Assembly (NCBI GenBank): GCA_964539825.1
Contig: CAZIKF010000016.1
Span: forward strand, 48,930-112,929
From: CAZIKF01 sp964539825
GTDB taxonomy: Bacteria > Muiribacteriota > UBA6191
Direction: 5' to 3'
DNA length: 64,000 nt
The position numbers and the translations under genes are program-made. This document shows, piece by piece, positions 23,832 through 31,938 of the stretch (its first letter is position 1; each line of letters begins with the position of its first letter). The notes under the pieces were generated by a model. That model was not told the DNA's origin. It worked only from the letters and a program-made list of their open reading frames with translations, and searched no databases.

Positions 23832-26090
23832 CTAAGCGTCCCTGGGAATTTCCTCCATCTCGTAGACTTCTACTACGTCGGAGATTTTGACATCATTATA
23901 GGCGAGGTTGATTCCGCATTCATAACCACTGAGTACTTCTGACACAGTCTCTTGAAAACGATTGAGATTATCGACCTTGCCATCAAATACCTCAACACCA
24001 TCCCGAATCAATCGGGCTTGCTTTCCCCGAATGATTTTGCCTGATTCCACAAAGGATCCAGCAATTTTCCCAACCTTAGAAATTGAGAACACTTCGCGTA
24101 TCGTGGCGCGGCCGAGAACTACTTCTTTGTACTTGGGAGTAAGCATTCCCGTGATAGCCTTTTCAATTTCCTCAATCGCCTGATAGATTATTTTGTAGGA
24201 ACGAATCTCGACTTTTTCGTCCTCGGCCAGGCGCATTGTTTTTCCATCCGCTCGGACATGGAAACAGATTATGATCGCTTCGGCTGCCGACGCGAGCATG
24301 ATATCTCCCTCACTCACCGCCCCAACACCGGAATGAATGACTCTTACCCGTACATCCTCTTTTTGGATTTTTTCGAGACTTTCTGCAATAGCAATCAAAG
24401 AACCGTGAACATCTGCTTTGACAACTAGCTTTAGCTCCTTGAGTTTACCTTTCTCGACCTTAGCAAAAAGCGACTCCAGGTTAACGACTCTATCCCCGCC
24501 CCTCGCTTTTTGATCCTTGATACGCTCTTCGCGCTGTTCTGCAAAAAATCTGGCATTACGCTCAGAGGGGACTATATGAAAACGGTCCGCATGCTGAGGA
24601 ATTTCCGAGAACCCTGTTATTTCAACCGGTGTTGATGGTCCCGCGAACTCCAAGGGCTTACCGGACTCATCAGTCATGGAACGTACACGTCCCATGGCAC
24701 TTCCGGCTACCATGGGATCACCAATCTTTAATTGACCTTTCTGCACCAGAACCGTCGCGACGGCACCACGGCCTTTCTGCATTCCAGCTTCCACAATAAC
24801 GCCTACAGCGGCTCGATCAGGATTGGCCTTGAGCTCCATAAGCTGGGCCTGAAGATGGATCAATTCGAGCAGGTCATCAATACCTTCACCGGTAATACCT
24901 GATACAGGCTGGGAAGGTACATTTCCGCCCCATGCCTCCACAATCAATCCATTGGTACCTAGTTCCTCGTATACCTTCTCGAGAGCGACTCCGGTCTTAT
25001 CGCATTTTGTAATTGCCACAATGATAGGAACATCAGCGTTCTTGGCATGGTTGATTGCTTCGATTGTTTGAGGCTTACAGCCGTCATCGGCAGCCACAAC
25101 CAGAACCGCTATGTCCGTAATTTGGGATCCATGAGCACGCATAGCTGTAAATGCCTCGTGACCTGGAGTATCCAGAAAACAGACGGATCCGCCTGATTTA
25201 GTATCAACTCTGTAAGCCCCGATATGCTGTGTGATTCCACCAGCCTCAGTGTCCACAATTTTTGAACGGCGTATGGCGTCTAGCAGGGTGGTCTTTCCGT
25301 GATCCACATGTCCCATGATCGTAACGACGGGATCTCGAGGTTTCAGAGTCTCTTCAGGATCTTCCATATCGAGGTCAAAGACCTCATCATCAACTTTTTC
25401 CTCAATAACCTGGTAACCAAATTCTCCAGCAAGAATGGAGCAGGTCTCCACATCAAGTTTCTGGTTGATCGCGGCCATAATTCCCATTGAGAATAACTTG
25501 GAGATCAAATCACTAGGATTTTCACCCATCATATGCGCAAGTTCTCCAGGAGATACTGCCTCATTAAGCCTCAGGGTCTGAGCTTCTTCTTCTTCAACTC
25601 TCTCACGTTGCTCTAATTTTTCCTGACGTTGATGCTGTTTTTCCTTCTGCTTCTTTCGCTTTTGAATCTTAGCTTGCTGACGCTCAAATTCTGTCATTGC
25701 CACCTTTTTACGCGGCAAACGATTTAATGGATCCAAAGGCTTAGGGGCTTCCGTTCCGGTCGGAGGCTGTGGGCCTGTAACTACTGGAGCCTCCGGAGTG
25801 GGCGCAGTTTCCTGAGCCTGCTCCTTCTCCTGAGAAATTCGAACCTTTCCAGACTCTAAATCATCTGAACTGATCGAGGGGAGATCCCTCATGCTGCGGA
25901 TCACACCATCAGTTTTATCAGACTTCTCCTGAAGCTTTTCCACAAGCGACCGAATTTCTGACTCCATGGGGTCATCCACGGAAGAAAGTGGACTTCGTAC
26001 ATTGAGTCCATGGTCCTTACACAGACTGACTAGCTTGTTCTTATCAAACTCCAGCTCAGCTGCTAATTGAAATACCCTGATTTTTGACAT
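23832..26090 (-). CDS. infB: Translation initiation factor IF-2
   Basis: 752-aa GTPase. The N-terminal IF2N-like helix domain (1-55) is followed by a charged, Gln/Lys-rich linker (about 75-170), a second IF2N region (about 175-235), and the G domain with GHVDHGKTTLLD (G1, about 259), GGITQHIGAY (G2), DTPGHEAF (G3) and TKCD (G4). Domains II-IV close the protein (VKADVHGSLIAIAESL near 560). Brings initiator tRNA to the 30S subunit. Shorter than the E. coli alpha form because the linker is reduced. Confidence 0.97.
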   Translation of the reverse strand: MSKIRVFQLAAELEFDKNKLVSLCKDHGLNVRSPLSSVDDPMESEIRSLVEKLQEKSDKTDGVIRSMRDLPSISSDDLESGKVRISQEKEQAQETAPTPEAPVVTGPQPPTGTEAPKPLDPLNRLPRKKVAMTEFERQQAKIQKRKKQKEKQHQRQEKLEQRERVEEEEAQTLRLNEAVSPGELAHMMGENPSDLISKLFSMGIMAAINQKLDVETCSILAGEFGYQVIEEKVDDEVFDLDMEDPEETLKPRDPVVTIMGHVDHGKTTLLDAIRRSKIVDTEAGGITQHIGAYRVDTKSGGSVCFLDTPGHEAFTAMRAHGSQITDIAVLVVAADDGCKPQTIEAINHAKNADVPIIVAITKCDKTGVALEKVYEELGTNGLIVEAWGGNVPSQPVSGITGEGIDDLLELIHLQAQLMELKANPDRAAVGVIVEAGMQKGRGAVATVLVQKGQLKIGDPMVAGSAMGRVRSMTDESGKPLEFAGPSTPVEITGFSEIPQHADRFHIVPSERNARFFAEQREERIKDQKARGGDRVVNLESLFAKVEKGKLKELKLVVKADVHGSLIAIAESLEKIQKEDVRVRVIHSGVGAVSEGDIMLASAAEAIIICFHVRADGKTMRLAEDEKVEIRSYKIIYQAIEEIEKAITGMLTPKYKEVVLGRATIREVFSISKVGKIAGSFVESGKIIRGKQARLIRDGVEVFDGKVDNLNRFQETVSEVLSGYECGINLAYNDVKISDVVEVYEMEEIPRDA

Positions 26091-26104
26091 GTGAATCCCT
26101 TAAT

Positions 26105-27187
26105 TTACGCCTTGAATCCTGCACTTAACAGGCCCTCCCCAGATTGAAGGCTCTTTATATAATCGCTCTCTTTAACTATATCTATCTTTACATGTGCCAG
26201 TTTAGCTGCCAGTCGGACATTCTGCCCTTCCCTCCCAATCGCAAGAGAAAGTTGGGAGTCAGGAACTACAACAAACATTCGATTTTCGTCTTCACTAAAC
26301 TCCATATGGTTGGGGCGAGCGGGAGAAAGCGCGTTGGAAATATAGACCTGGGTGTCTTCATTCCACTTCACGATATCGATCTTTTCCCCAAAGAGTTCAT
26401 TGACGATTCCCTGAATTCTCGATCCTCTCAGACCTACACAGGAACCCACGGCATCGATATGCTCTTCAGCAGAAAAGACCGCGATTTTTGAGCGCACCCC
26501 AGGTTCACGAGCGATACTCTTAATTTCCACAAGCTTATCGGGAATTTCAGGAATTTCCTGTTCAAACAAGCGTTCAAGAAAATCTGGATGGGTACGTGAA
26601 AGAACAATTTGGGGACCCTTCGCGGTTCTGCGAACCTCAATGATGACCGCTTTAACCCGGTCTCCCTGACGGAATCTCTGAGAGGGAATTTGCTCCTTGA
26701 GTGGTAAAATCGCTTCAATCCCATCATCAAGTTCTACCAGAATATCGCCTCGATCAAACCTCTGAATCTTACCTACCGTAAGAATTCCATATTTATTGGA
26801 ATACTTGTCGTAAACTACCTTGCGATCCACTTCGTTCATTTTCTGTACGATGACCTGTTTGGCTGTCTGTGCGGCTACCCTGCCAAATTGCCTCGGGGTG
26901 ATGTCTACCTTGACCTGGTCTCCCTCATCCACTTCATCCACTAATTTGCCGGCCTCGTTAACGGATATTTCCGTCTCAGACACTGGTTTACCATTTACTA
27001 CTGTCTTATAAGTCATTACGGCTATATTGCCATCATCCTCAAACTCAATGAGCAGCTCACCGTCATAACTATATTTTTTACGGTAGGCTGAAATCAGAGC
27101 TGCTTCCACCGTCAAATAAAGCTCTTCTGCAGAAATATCACGTTCCTTTTGAAGTTCCTTTAACGCAGTCAGAATATTGAAGTTCAT
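26105..27187 (-). CDS. nusA: Transcription termination/antitermination factor NusA, short form
   Basis: 360 aa. N-terminal RNA polymerase-binding domain (1-125, AYRKKYSYDGELLIEFED), S1 domain (~130-200, GDILVELDDGIEAILPLKEQIP), KH1 (VGSCVGLRGSRIQGIVNELFGEKIDIVKW near 255) and KH2 (LAIGREGQNVRLAAKLAHVKIDI near 320). It stops after KH2 and lacks the two C-terminal acidic repeats of E. coli NusA, like most non-gammaproteobacterial NusA. Overlaps rimP by 4 bp. Confidence 0.95.
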   Translation of the reverse strand: MNFNILTALKELQKERDISAEELYLTVEAALISAYRKKYSYDGELLIEFEDDGNIAVMTYKTVVNGKPVSETEISVNEAGKLVDEVDEGDQVKVDITPRQFGRVAAQTAKQVIVQKMNEVDRKVVYDKYSNKYGILTVGKIQRFDRGDILVELDDGIEAILPLKEQIPSQRFRQGDRVKAVIIEVRRTAKGPQIVLSRTHPDFLERLFEQEIPEIPDKLVEIKSIAREPGVRSKIAVFSAEEHIDAVGSCVGLRGSRIQGIVNELFGEKIDIVKWNEDTQVYISNALSPARPNHMEFSEDENRMFVVVPDSQLSLAIGREGQNVRLAAKLAHVKIDIVKESDYIKSLQSGEGLLSAGFKA

Positions 27188-27651
27188 GTCTTGATCTCCT
27201 CAATGGCAATTTTGAAGCGAGCAACGCTTACATCCTTCCAGGAAATATTCACTGGTTCCGAATCTGTAGGAAGAACTTGAAGAGCCTCTGTTTTTTCATC
27301 CAGAATTTCTACTCTGCCGCAAAGTTCTCTGGAATCTTTTAACTGCAATTCAAACTCTCTATTCCCATGGAGCAGAAAATCTTGTGGATACACACAACTT
27401 CGATCAATCCCTGGAGTCGAGAAGGAAACCTGGTAGGTATCTATAATTGTTTCATCAGTTAATTTTGAAAATTTGCGATGAATTCCAGCACATTCCTTGA
27501 GGGATAAGCCACCGCTTCGATCGATTAAGATTTCGATTTCTCGGGAGGGTTCCTGGTGTCGTACGCGAATGCCGTATACTACAAAATCTGGTTCGAGTAT
27601 AACCGCAAGGATTTCTTCAATCCTTTGTTTACTCACCTTTTCTTGTTTCAT
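27184..27651 (-). CDS. rimP: Ribosome maturation factor RimP
   Basis: 155 aa from ATG 27651, chosen over the upstream in-frame start at 27690 because AAGGA sits 7 nt before it and the longer version would read through the terminator hairpin. Motifs: VYGIRVRHQEPSREIEILIDR and the typical SLKECAGIHRKFSKLTDE, then VSFSTPGIDR and FxLHGNREFELQLKD. Needed for 30S assembly. First gene of the rimP-nusA-infB operon. Confidence 0.92.
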   Translation of the reverse strand: MKQEKVSKQRIEEILAVILEPDFVVYGIRVRHQEPSREIEILIDRSGGLSLKECAGIHRKFSKLTDETIIDTYQVSFSTPGIDRSCVYPQDFLLHGNREFELQLKDSRELCGRVEILDEKTEALQVLPTDSEPVNISWKDVSVARFKIAIEEIKT

Positions 27652-27663
27652 ACAAAATTCCTT

Positions 27664-27693
27664 AAAAATAAAAAAGTGGCTTTTGGCCACTCC
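27664..27693 (-). terminator. Intrinsic terminator in the rimP leader
   Basis: On the minus strand, stem AGTGGC (27691-27686) and GCCACT (27680-27675) close a 5-nt loop and are followed by TTTTTTATTTTT (27675-27664). The T-run abuts the rimP Shine-Dalgarno sequence. No gene lies upstream on this strand within 250 bp, so it is placed to control leader transcripts and not to end another operon. Confidence 0.75.
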
Positions 27694-27790
27694 AAAATCA
27701 AACGACTGTACCTGGAACCGTGCCTCGCAGGTAGTGATGTTTTTACACCTTAATTACCTGATAGACCCTCGCTTGAACTAGCGCATTCCC
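27694..27790 (-). promoter_or_regulatory. Alternating-hairpin leader of the rimP-nusA-infB operon
   Basis: Read on the minus strand, three 6-nt segments are arranged so that the middle one can pair with either neighbour: CAGGTA (27760-27755), TACCTG (27733-27728), CAGGTA (27714-27709). Pairing 1-2 or 2-3 is mutually exclusive, and a terminator follows. NusA is known to act at operon leaders and regulates its own operon in E. coli, so attenuation is plausible. The direct antiterminator partner of the terminator stem is not evident. Confidence 0.45.
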
Positions 27791-27947
27791 CTCTTTCCTT
27801 TCTCATATTTTTGGGATTTAAGTGGATAAGCTTGGCACTTTAGCATAACCGGTCCATTATTCCAAGGAACTGGACACCGAATCTATGTTTGATCAGGTCA
27901 TCATAATTTGCATGGATCAGGTCTACTACTATAAGATTCCCTAACGA

Positions 27948-29498
27948 TTGAATCGATCTCGAATCATCATGACCCCATCCCAGCCTAATCCTTCTGAACC
28001 CCCTTCAGAACAGGGAAGTAAACTACTCTCCGTCTCCCACTGGTTCAAAGCTGTCAATCTAGCCTCGGTTTTTGGAATTATTGGCAAACTGCTCATCGGG
28101 CTTTCTTTTACCATGTGTATCCCCCTTGGATACTCAATAATATTTTCAGCCGGTGATTGGCAGGCTTTCACGGTGTCAGCCGTCGCAACTCTTCTGGTTG
28201 GACTACTTCTGACCCGTCTAATGGACCCCAGCCAGGAAATCTATCACAGGGAAGGTTTCGCGGTTGTAGCCTTGGTGTGGGTATTCTTCTCGATTTGCGG
28301 CTCCCTTCCCTACATGCTGGCTGAACCACATCACTCCTTCACGGATGCTATTTTTGAGACTATGAGTGGTTTTACCACCACCGGTGCGACCATCTTTACT
28401 GATATCGCATCCCATTCAAGACCTATTCTTCTGTGGCGAAGCATCACTCAGTGGCTTGGAGGGATGGGTATTATTGTATTGGGTATCGCCATTCTTCCGG
28501 CACTTGGGATTGGTGGGATGCAGCTCTTTCGAGCAGAAGTACCCGGTCCCACAAGTGATAAGCTTACTCCCAGAATCCGAGATACTGCCATGATTCTATG
28601 GAAGGCCTACCTTCTGTTGACCTTCATATGCTTCGCGTTATTGTGGGGATTTGGTATGGAGCCGTTCTATGCGGTGTGCCATGCTCTTTGTGCCCTTTCA
28701 TCGGGTGGATTTTCTCCCCATAATGAAAGCATCGCCTATTATGAATCTTCCGTGATTCACTATATTCTAATTGGAGCTATGTTCATGGCGGGGATGAACT
28801 TTGCCCTTCACTACCAGATTTCACGCGGTAAACTAGGCAACTTATTCAAAGATACGGAACTCAGAATCTTTTTTCTCGTTGTGATTGTTTCGGCAGGTGT
28901 CATTTGCATCAAAACTTTGAGCCTCGGTGTCTACAGCGACATTCCTACCGCCATTCGAGATAGCCTTTTCACCACCGTAGCCATCGTAACCACGACGGGA
29001 TTTGGCACAGTCGATTTTGAATCCTGGCCGGTAGTCAGCCAGTTTCTGATTCTGCTTTTAATGTTTACCGGAGGATGCGCCGGATCCACAGCCGGCGGGG
29101 TTAAAATTATTCGTCTTATCATCCTCTTTAAGCTGCTGTCTCAACAAATCCAAAAACTCTTTCACCCCAAAGCGATCATTCAATTACGAGTTGACCACCA
29201 GGTCTTGAGTTCAGAGGTCTTTCTTAGTGTGCTGGCCTTTCTTATCATTTATATAACCTCATTTGGAACCGGAACCCTTTTGATGACCTCTACCGGACTG
29301 GATATAGTCAGTGCTGCTTCAGCCACCGCTTCATGCCTGGGAAATATTGGACCGGGACTTGGCGCGGTAGGACCTACAGATAATTACTCGACAATCACGA
29401 CCTTCGGCAAATGGCTTCTTTCCTTCCTTATGCTGCTGGGAAGGCTTGAGTTATTGACCGTTATTGTCCTGTTTTCACCGTCTTTTTGGAGGCGCTGA
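27948..29498 (+). CDS. trkH: Trk-type potassium uptake protein TrkH
   Basis: 516 aa, about 10-12 membrane helices in four M1-P-M2 repeats. Selectivity-filter-like loops are seen: SGFTTTGATIF (about 139), SSGGFSPHNES (about 251), TTTGFGTVDFE (about 345) and SCLGNIGPGLG (about 464). GGCAGSTAGGVKIIRL near 380 is the TrkH signature. Takes up K+ with TrkA, which is not in the window. Start TTG 27948, or ATG 27969 seven codons later. Its 3' end overlaps the convergent transglycosylase gene by 38 bp. Confidence 0.93.
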   Translation: MNRSRIIMTPSQPNPSEPPSEQGSKLLSVSHWFKAVNLASVFGIIGKLLIGLSFTMCIPLGYSIIFSAGDWQAFTVSAVATLLVGLLLTRLMDPSQEIYHREGFAVVALVWVFFSICGSLPYMLAEPHHSFTDAIFETMSGFTTTGATIFTDIASHSRPILLWRSITQWLGGMGIIVLGIAILPALGIGGMQLFRAEVPGPTSDKLTPRIRDTAMILWKAYLLLTFICFALLWGFGMEPFYAVCHALCALSSGGFSPHNESIAYYESSVIHYILIGAMFMAGMNFALHYQISRGKLGNLFKDTELRIFFLVVIVSAGVICIKTLSLGVYSDIPTAIRDSLFTTVAIVTTTGFGTVDFESWPVVSQFLILLLMFTGGCAGSTAGGVKIIRLIILFKLLSQQIQKLFHPKAIIQLRVDHQVLSSEVFLSVLAFLIIYITSFGTGTLLMTSTGLDIVSAASATASCLGNIGPGLGAVGPTDNYSTITTFGKWLLSFLMLLGRLELLTVIVLFSPSFWRR

Positions 29499-30453
29499 TT
29501 CTCTTACGAAGCTCTCTTGCTGAGTGAAGAACTCCCTTTGCGTATTCTGTATTGGCATTGTAGCGCTTTAAGACCTTAACGAGTTCCAAGTCCGTACTCC
29601 CGGTTTGAAACCAGGTGGTGTGCTGCTGAGTCCATCCCCGCTTAAAAAGGAAGTTAGCCGCACCGGCAAGAGAATCTCCCAATTCCTGAACCTCTACCTT
29701 CCCATCCCCATCACCATCCTGCAAATAATGAAAATTATAGGGTAGGAACTGCATAGGACCACAGGCTCCAGCCCAGGAAGAGCGGACTTCTGAAGCGGCA
29801 ACCCCGCTCTGCATCGTATAAAGAAACAAAGAGACCAGGTTGTGTCGAGCACTGCGGCGAAGTCTCGCAACCCGCTTTGAATCACCACCGGTTGTTCGTA
29901 TCGCAAACGCATCTTTGAAATATACCAATTGTGTGGCGAAAACAGCGTAGGCTAAGTGGGGTAAACGAGCAGCGTTCAATCTTGTTTCTGTACAGCAAAG
30001 AGCCACGAGAACCTCAGCATTCACACCGAAGGTCTTTTCCAGGTTTTTCAGGAGTGTTCGATGGGTAAGAAAAAACTCCCTTTGCTTGGAAAGATTTTGA
30101 TTGCTTCTAACAGCGACGGCATTTCCACGGTTTCTTTTATCAAAACCCTGCGAACTGCGTGGTCTTGCATAGTGACCTACCGCTTCCCACACCGGGGAAA
30201 ATTCAGGCAGATGTCGAATCCACCCCAGAAATTGTGAGTCAAGATTGTGGGAGCCAGACCGTTCGTGCAGTACGGCAATCAAAGAGGACAGCTCCTCTTT
30301 ATCTAATTGTTTTGAGAGTTTAAGGGGCGCCGTTACCTTGGATTTCATCCTTAAGAATTGACTTTCAAACTGAGCGACAGACCCAAAGGAGTCAATCCTG
30401 AACAGGAGTATTAAAACAAGGCTGATTTGAACTGAAATCCTACGTAATTCCAT
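29461..30453 (-). CDS. Lytic murein transglycosylase (MltB-like)
   Basis: 330 aa with an N-terminal signal sequence. The catalytic region has FGVNAEVLVALCCTETRLN, where the Glu of CTETRLN is the expected acid/base residue. SWAGACGPMQFLPYNF, then DGDGDGKVEVQELGDSLAGAANFLFKRGW, match the MltB family (GH103), including its EF-hand-like loop. Cleaves the glycan backbone of peptidoglycan to give anhydromuropeptides. The N-terminal 100 residues are not similar to known MltB. No lipobox is visible, so it is probably soluble periplasmic. Confidence 0.85.
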   Translation of the reverse strand: MELRRISVQISLVLILLFRIDSFGSVAQFESQFLRMKSKVTAPLKLSKQLDKEELSSLIAVLHERSGSHNLDSQFLGWIRHLPEFSPVWEAVGHYARPRSSQGFDKRNRGNAVAVRSNQNLSKQREFFLTHRTLLKNLEKTFGVNAEVLVALCCTETRLNAARLPHLAYAVFATQLVYFKDAFAIRTTGGDSKRVARLRRSARHNLVSLFLYTMQSGVAASEVRSSWAGACGPMQFLPYNFHYLQDGDGDGKVEVQELGDSLAGAANFLFKRGWTQQHTTWFQTGSTDLELVKVLKRYNANTEYAKGVLHSARELRKRISASKKTVKTGQ

Positions 30454-30549
30454 GACCTATCCTCTCAAGAGTCCTCCCGTTGGAGGACCCATCAAGGAAT
30501 TTATCGGAACCTGCTGATTTGATTCCAAGGGATTCAGATCAATGAAAAG

Positions 30550-31692
30550 TCAGCGCTGAGAGATAGGGACATAGGGTAAGTCCTTTTCTCCCACGTAATG
30601 ACACTTGGGTCTGTATAGACGATTATCCGACCAGAGCTCCAGTACATGCGCCGTCCAGCCGCTTACCCTGGACAGGGCAAAGATAGGCGTAAAATCGATC
30701 GTATCAATCCCCAGGAGTCTGTAAAGGCTGCCCGAATAGTAGTCCACATTAGGCCAGATCTGCTTGCCTGTTTCATCCATCTGCTTAGCCATAAGATCAG
30801 CCAGTTCCCCAAGAACCTCTAAATCTTTTTTCTCGCCCGTGGCCTGGGCAACACCATCGAGCATGGCTCGCAGGATCTTCGCGCGCGGATCAATAGTCTT
30901 GTAGACCCTATGTCCCATTCCCATTACCTTTTTCTTCGTCGCCATTGCATTCTCAAACCAGGAATTCACGTTGTCCAGTCCACCTATATTTTCGAGCATT
31001 TTTAATACTCGCTCATTGGCTCCACCATGGAGCGATCCAGAAAGGGCTCCCACAGCGGCGGCTACGGCTGAATGAAGATCTGCAAGCGTGGAACCTACTA
31101 CCCGCCCCGTAAAGGTGGAGGCATTAAAAGTGTGCTCCGCATGTAAAACCAGGCATACATCAAACATTTTGGCAACATGCTCTTCAGGTTCTTTCCCTTG
31201 AAGCATATACAAGAAATTTGCGGCATGGGAAAGATCACTTCTTGGCTGGACAAAATCCCTTCCTTCCCTGTGGTTTGCGATACAAGCAATCAGGGTTGGG
31301 TAGGCTCCTATCAGACGGATAGCCAACTCCCTTTGATCATCCTGTGAGGCGTCTCCTGGGACGGAATCAAACATGCCAAGACAGGCAGTCGAGGCCTGTA
31401 AACCACGCATGGGATGCGCATCCCTGGGAAATCCGCGAATCAGATCTAACAACGCGCCTGGAACTTCCCTGGCAGCCCGAAGCTTTCTCTCAAGTCCCTC
31501 AAGTTCTGAAGAATTGGGCAAATGACCATACAGGAGAAGAAAGGTGATTTCAGAATAATTTGATTCCTTAGCCAGTGTTTGAATCGGGTAGCCGTAGTAA
31601 TACAGCTCTCCCTTTTCTCCGTCAATTGTACAAATCTTGGACTCGTCTGCGATTACCCCTGCCAATCCCCTGGAATAACTTATTTCTGCCAT
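30550..31692 (-). CDS. gltA: Citrate synthase
   Basis: 380 aa. Condenses acetyl-CoA and oxaloacetate. Family motifs are EKGELYYYGYPIQTLA (about 25), LHAEHTFNASTFTGRVVGST (about 186), GSLHGGANERVL (about 220, catalytic His), GMGHRVYKTIDPRAKIL (about 256, second catalytic His) and, near residue 307, the segment with DYYSGSLYRLLGI leading to the catalytic Asp region. The short length and dimer-type sequence resemble type I/2-methylcitrate synthases. 2-Methylcitrate activity cannot be excluded, but no prp genes are near. Monocistronic. Confidence 0.92.
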   Translation of the reverse strand: MAEISYSRGLAGVIADESKICTIDGEKGELYYYGYPIQTLAKESNYSEITFLLLYGHLPNSSELEGLERKLRAAREVPGALLDLIRGFPRDAHPMRGLQASTACLGMFDSVPGDASQDDQRELAIRLIGAYPTLIACIANHREGRDFVQPRSDLSHAANFLYMLQGKEPEEHVAKMFDVCLVLHAEHTFNASTFTGRVVGSTLADLHSAVAAAVGALSGSLHGGANERVLKMLENIGGLDNVNSWFENAMATKKKVMGMGHRVYKTIDPRAKILRAMLDGVAQATGEKKDLEVLGELADLMAKQMDETGKQIWPNVDYYSGSLYRLLGIDTIDFTPIFALSRVSGWTAHVLELWSDNRLYRPKCHYVGEKDLPYVPISQR

Positions 31693-31938
31693 TATCCATT
31701 TCCCTTCAACCCAAACTGGGCTGGTTTGATCCGTTGAGGCCCGCTGCCTCTGGCCTATTGCAGCAAATACGCGAGCCGTATTCTAGCGAAAGAATCCCAG
31801 TGTTTCAAGACTTACAATTGCTTTTAGGATAGTCAGGTCTTAAATGGAGGATTTAGGAACCAAGTATTCCCTTTCTTGCAACCCTCACCCGAGGTTGGTG
31901 TAATGGTGGCATTTCTTTTACACCCGTTGGAGACTTAA

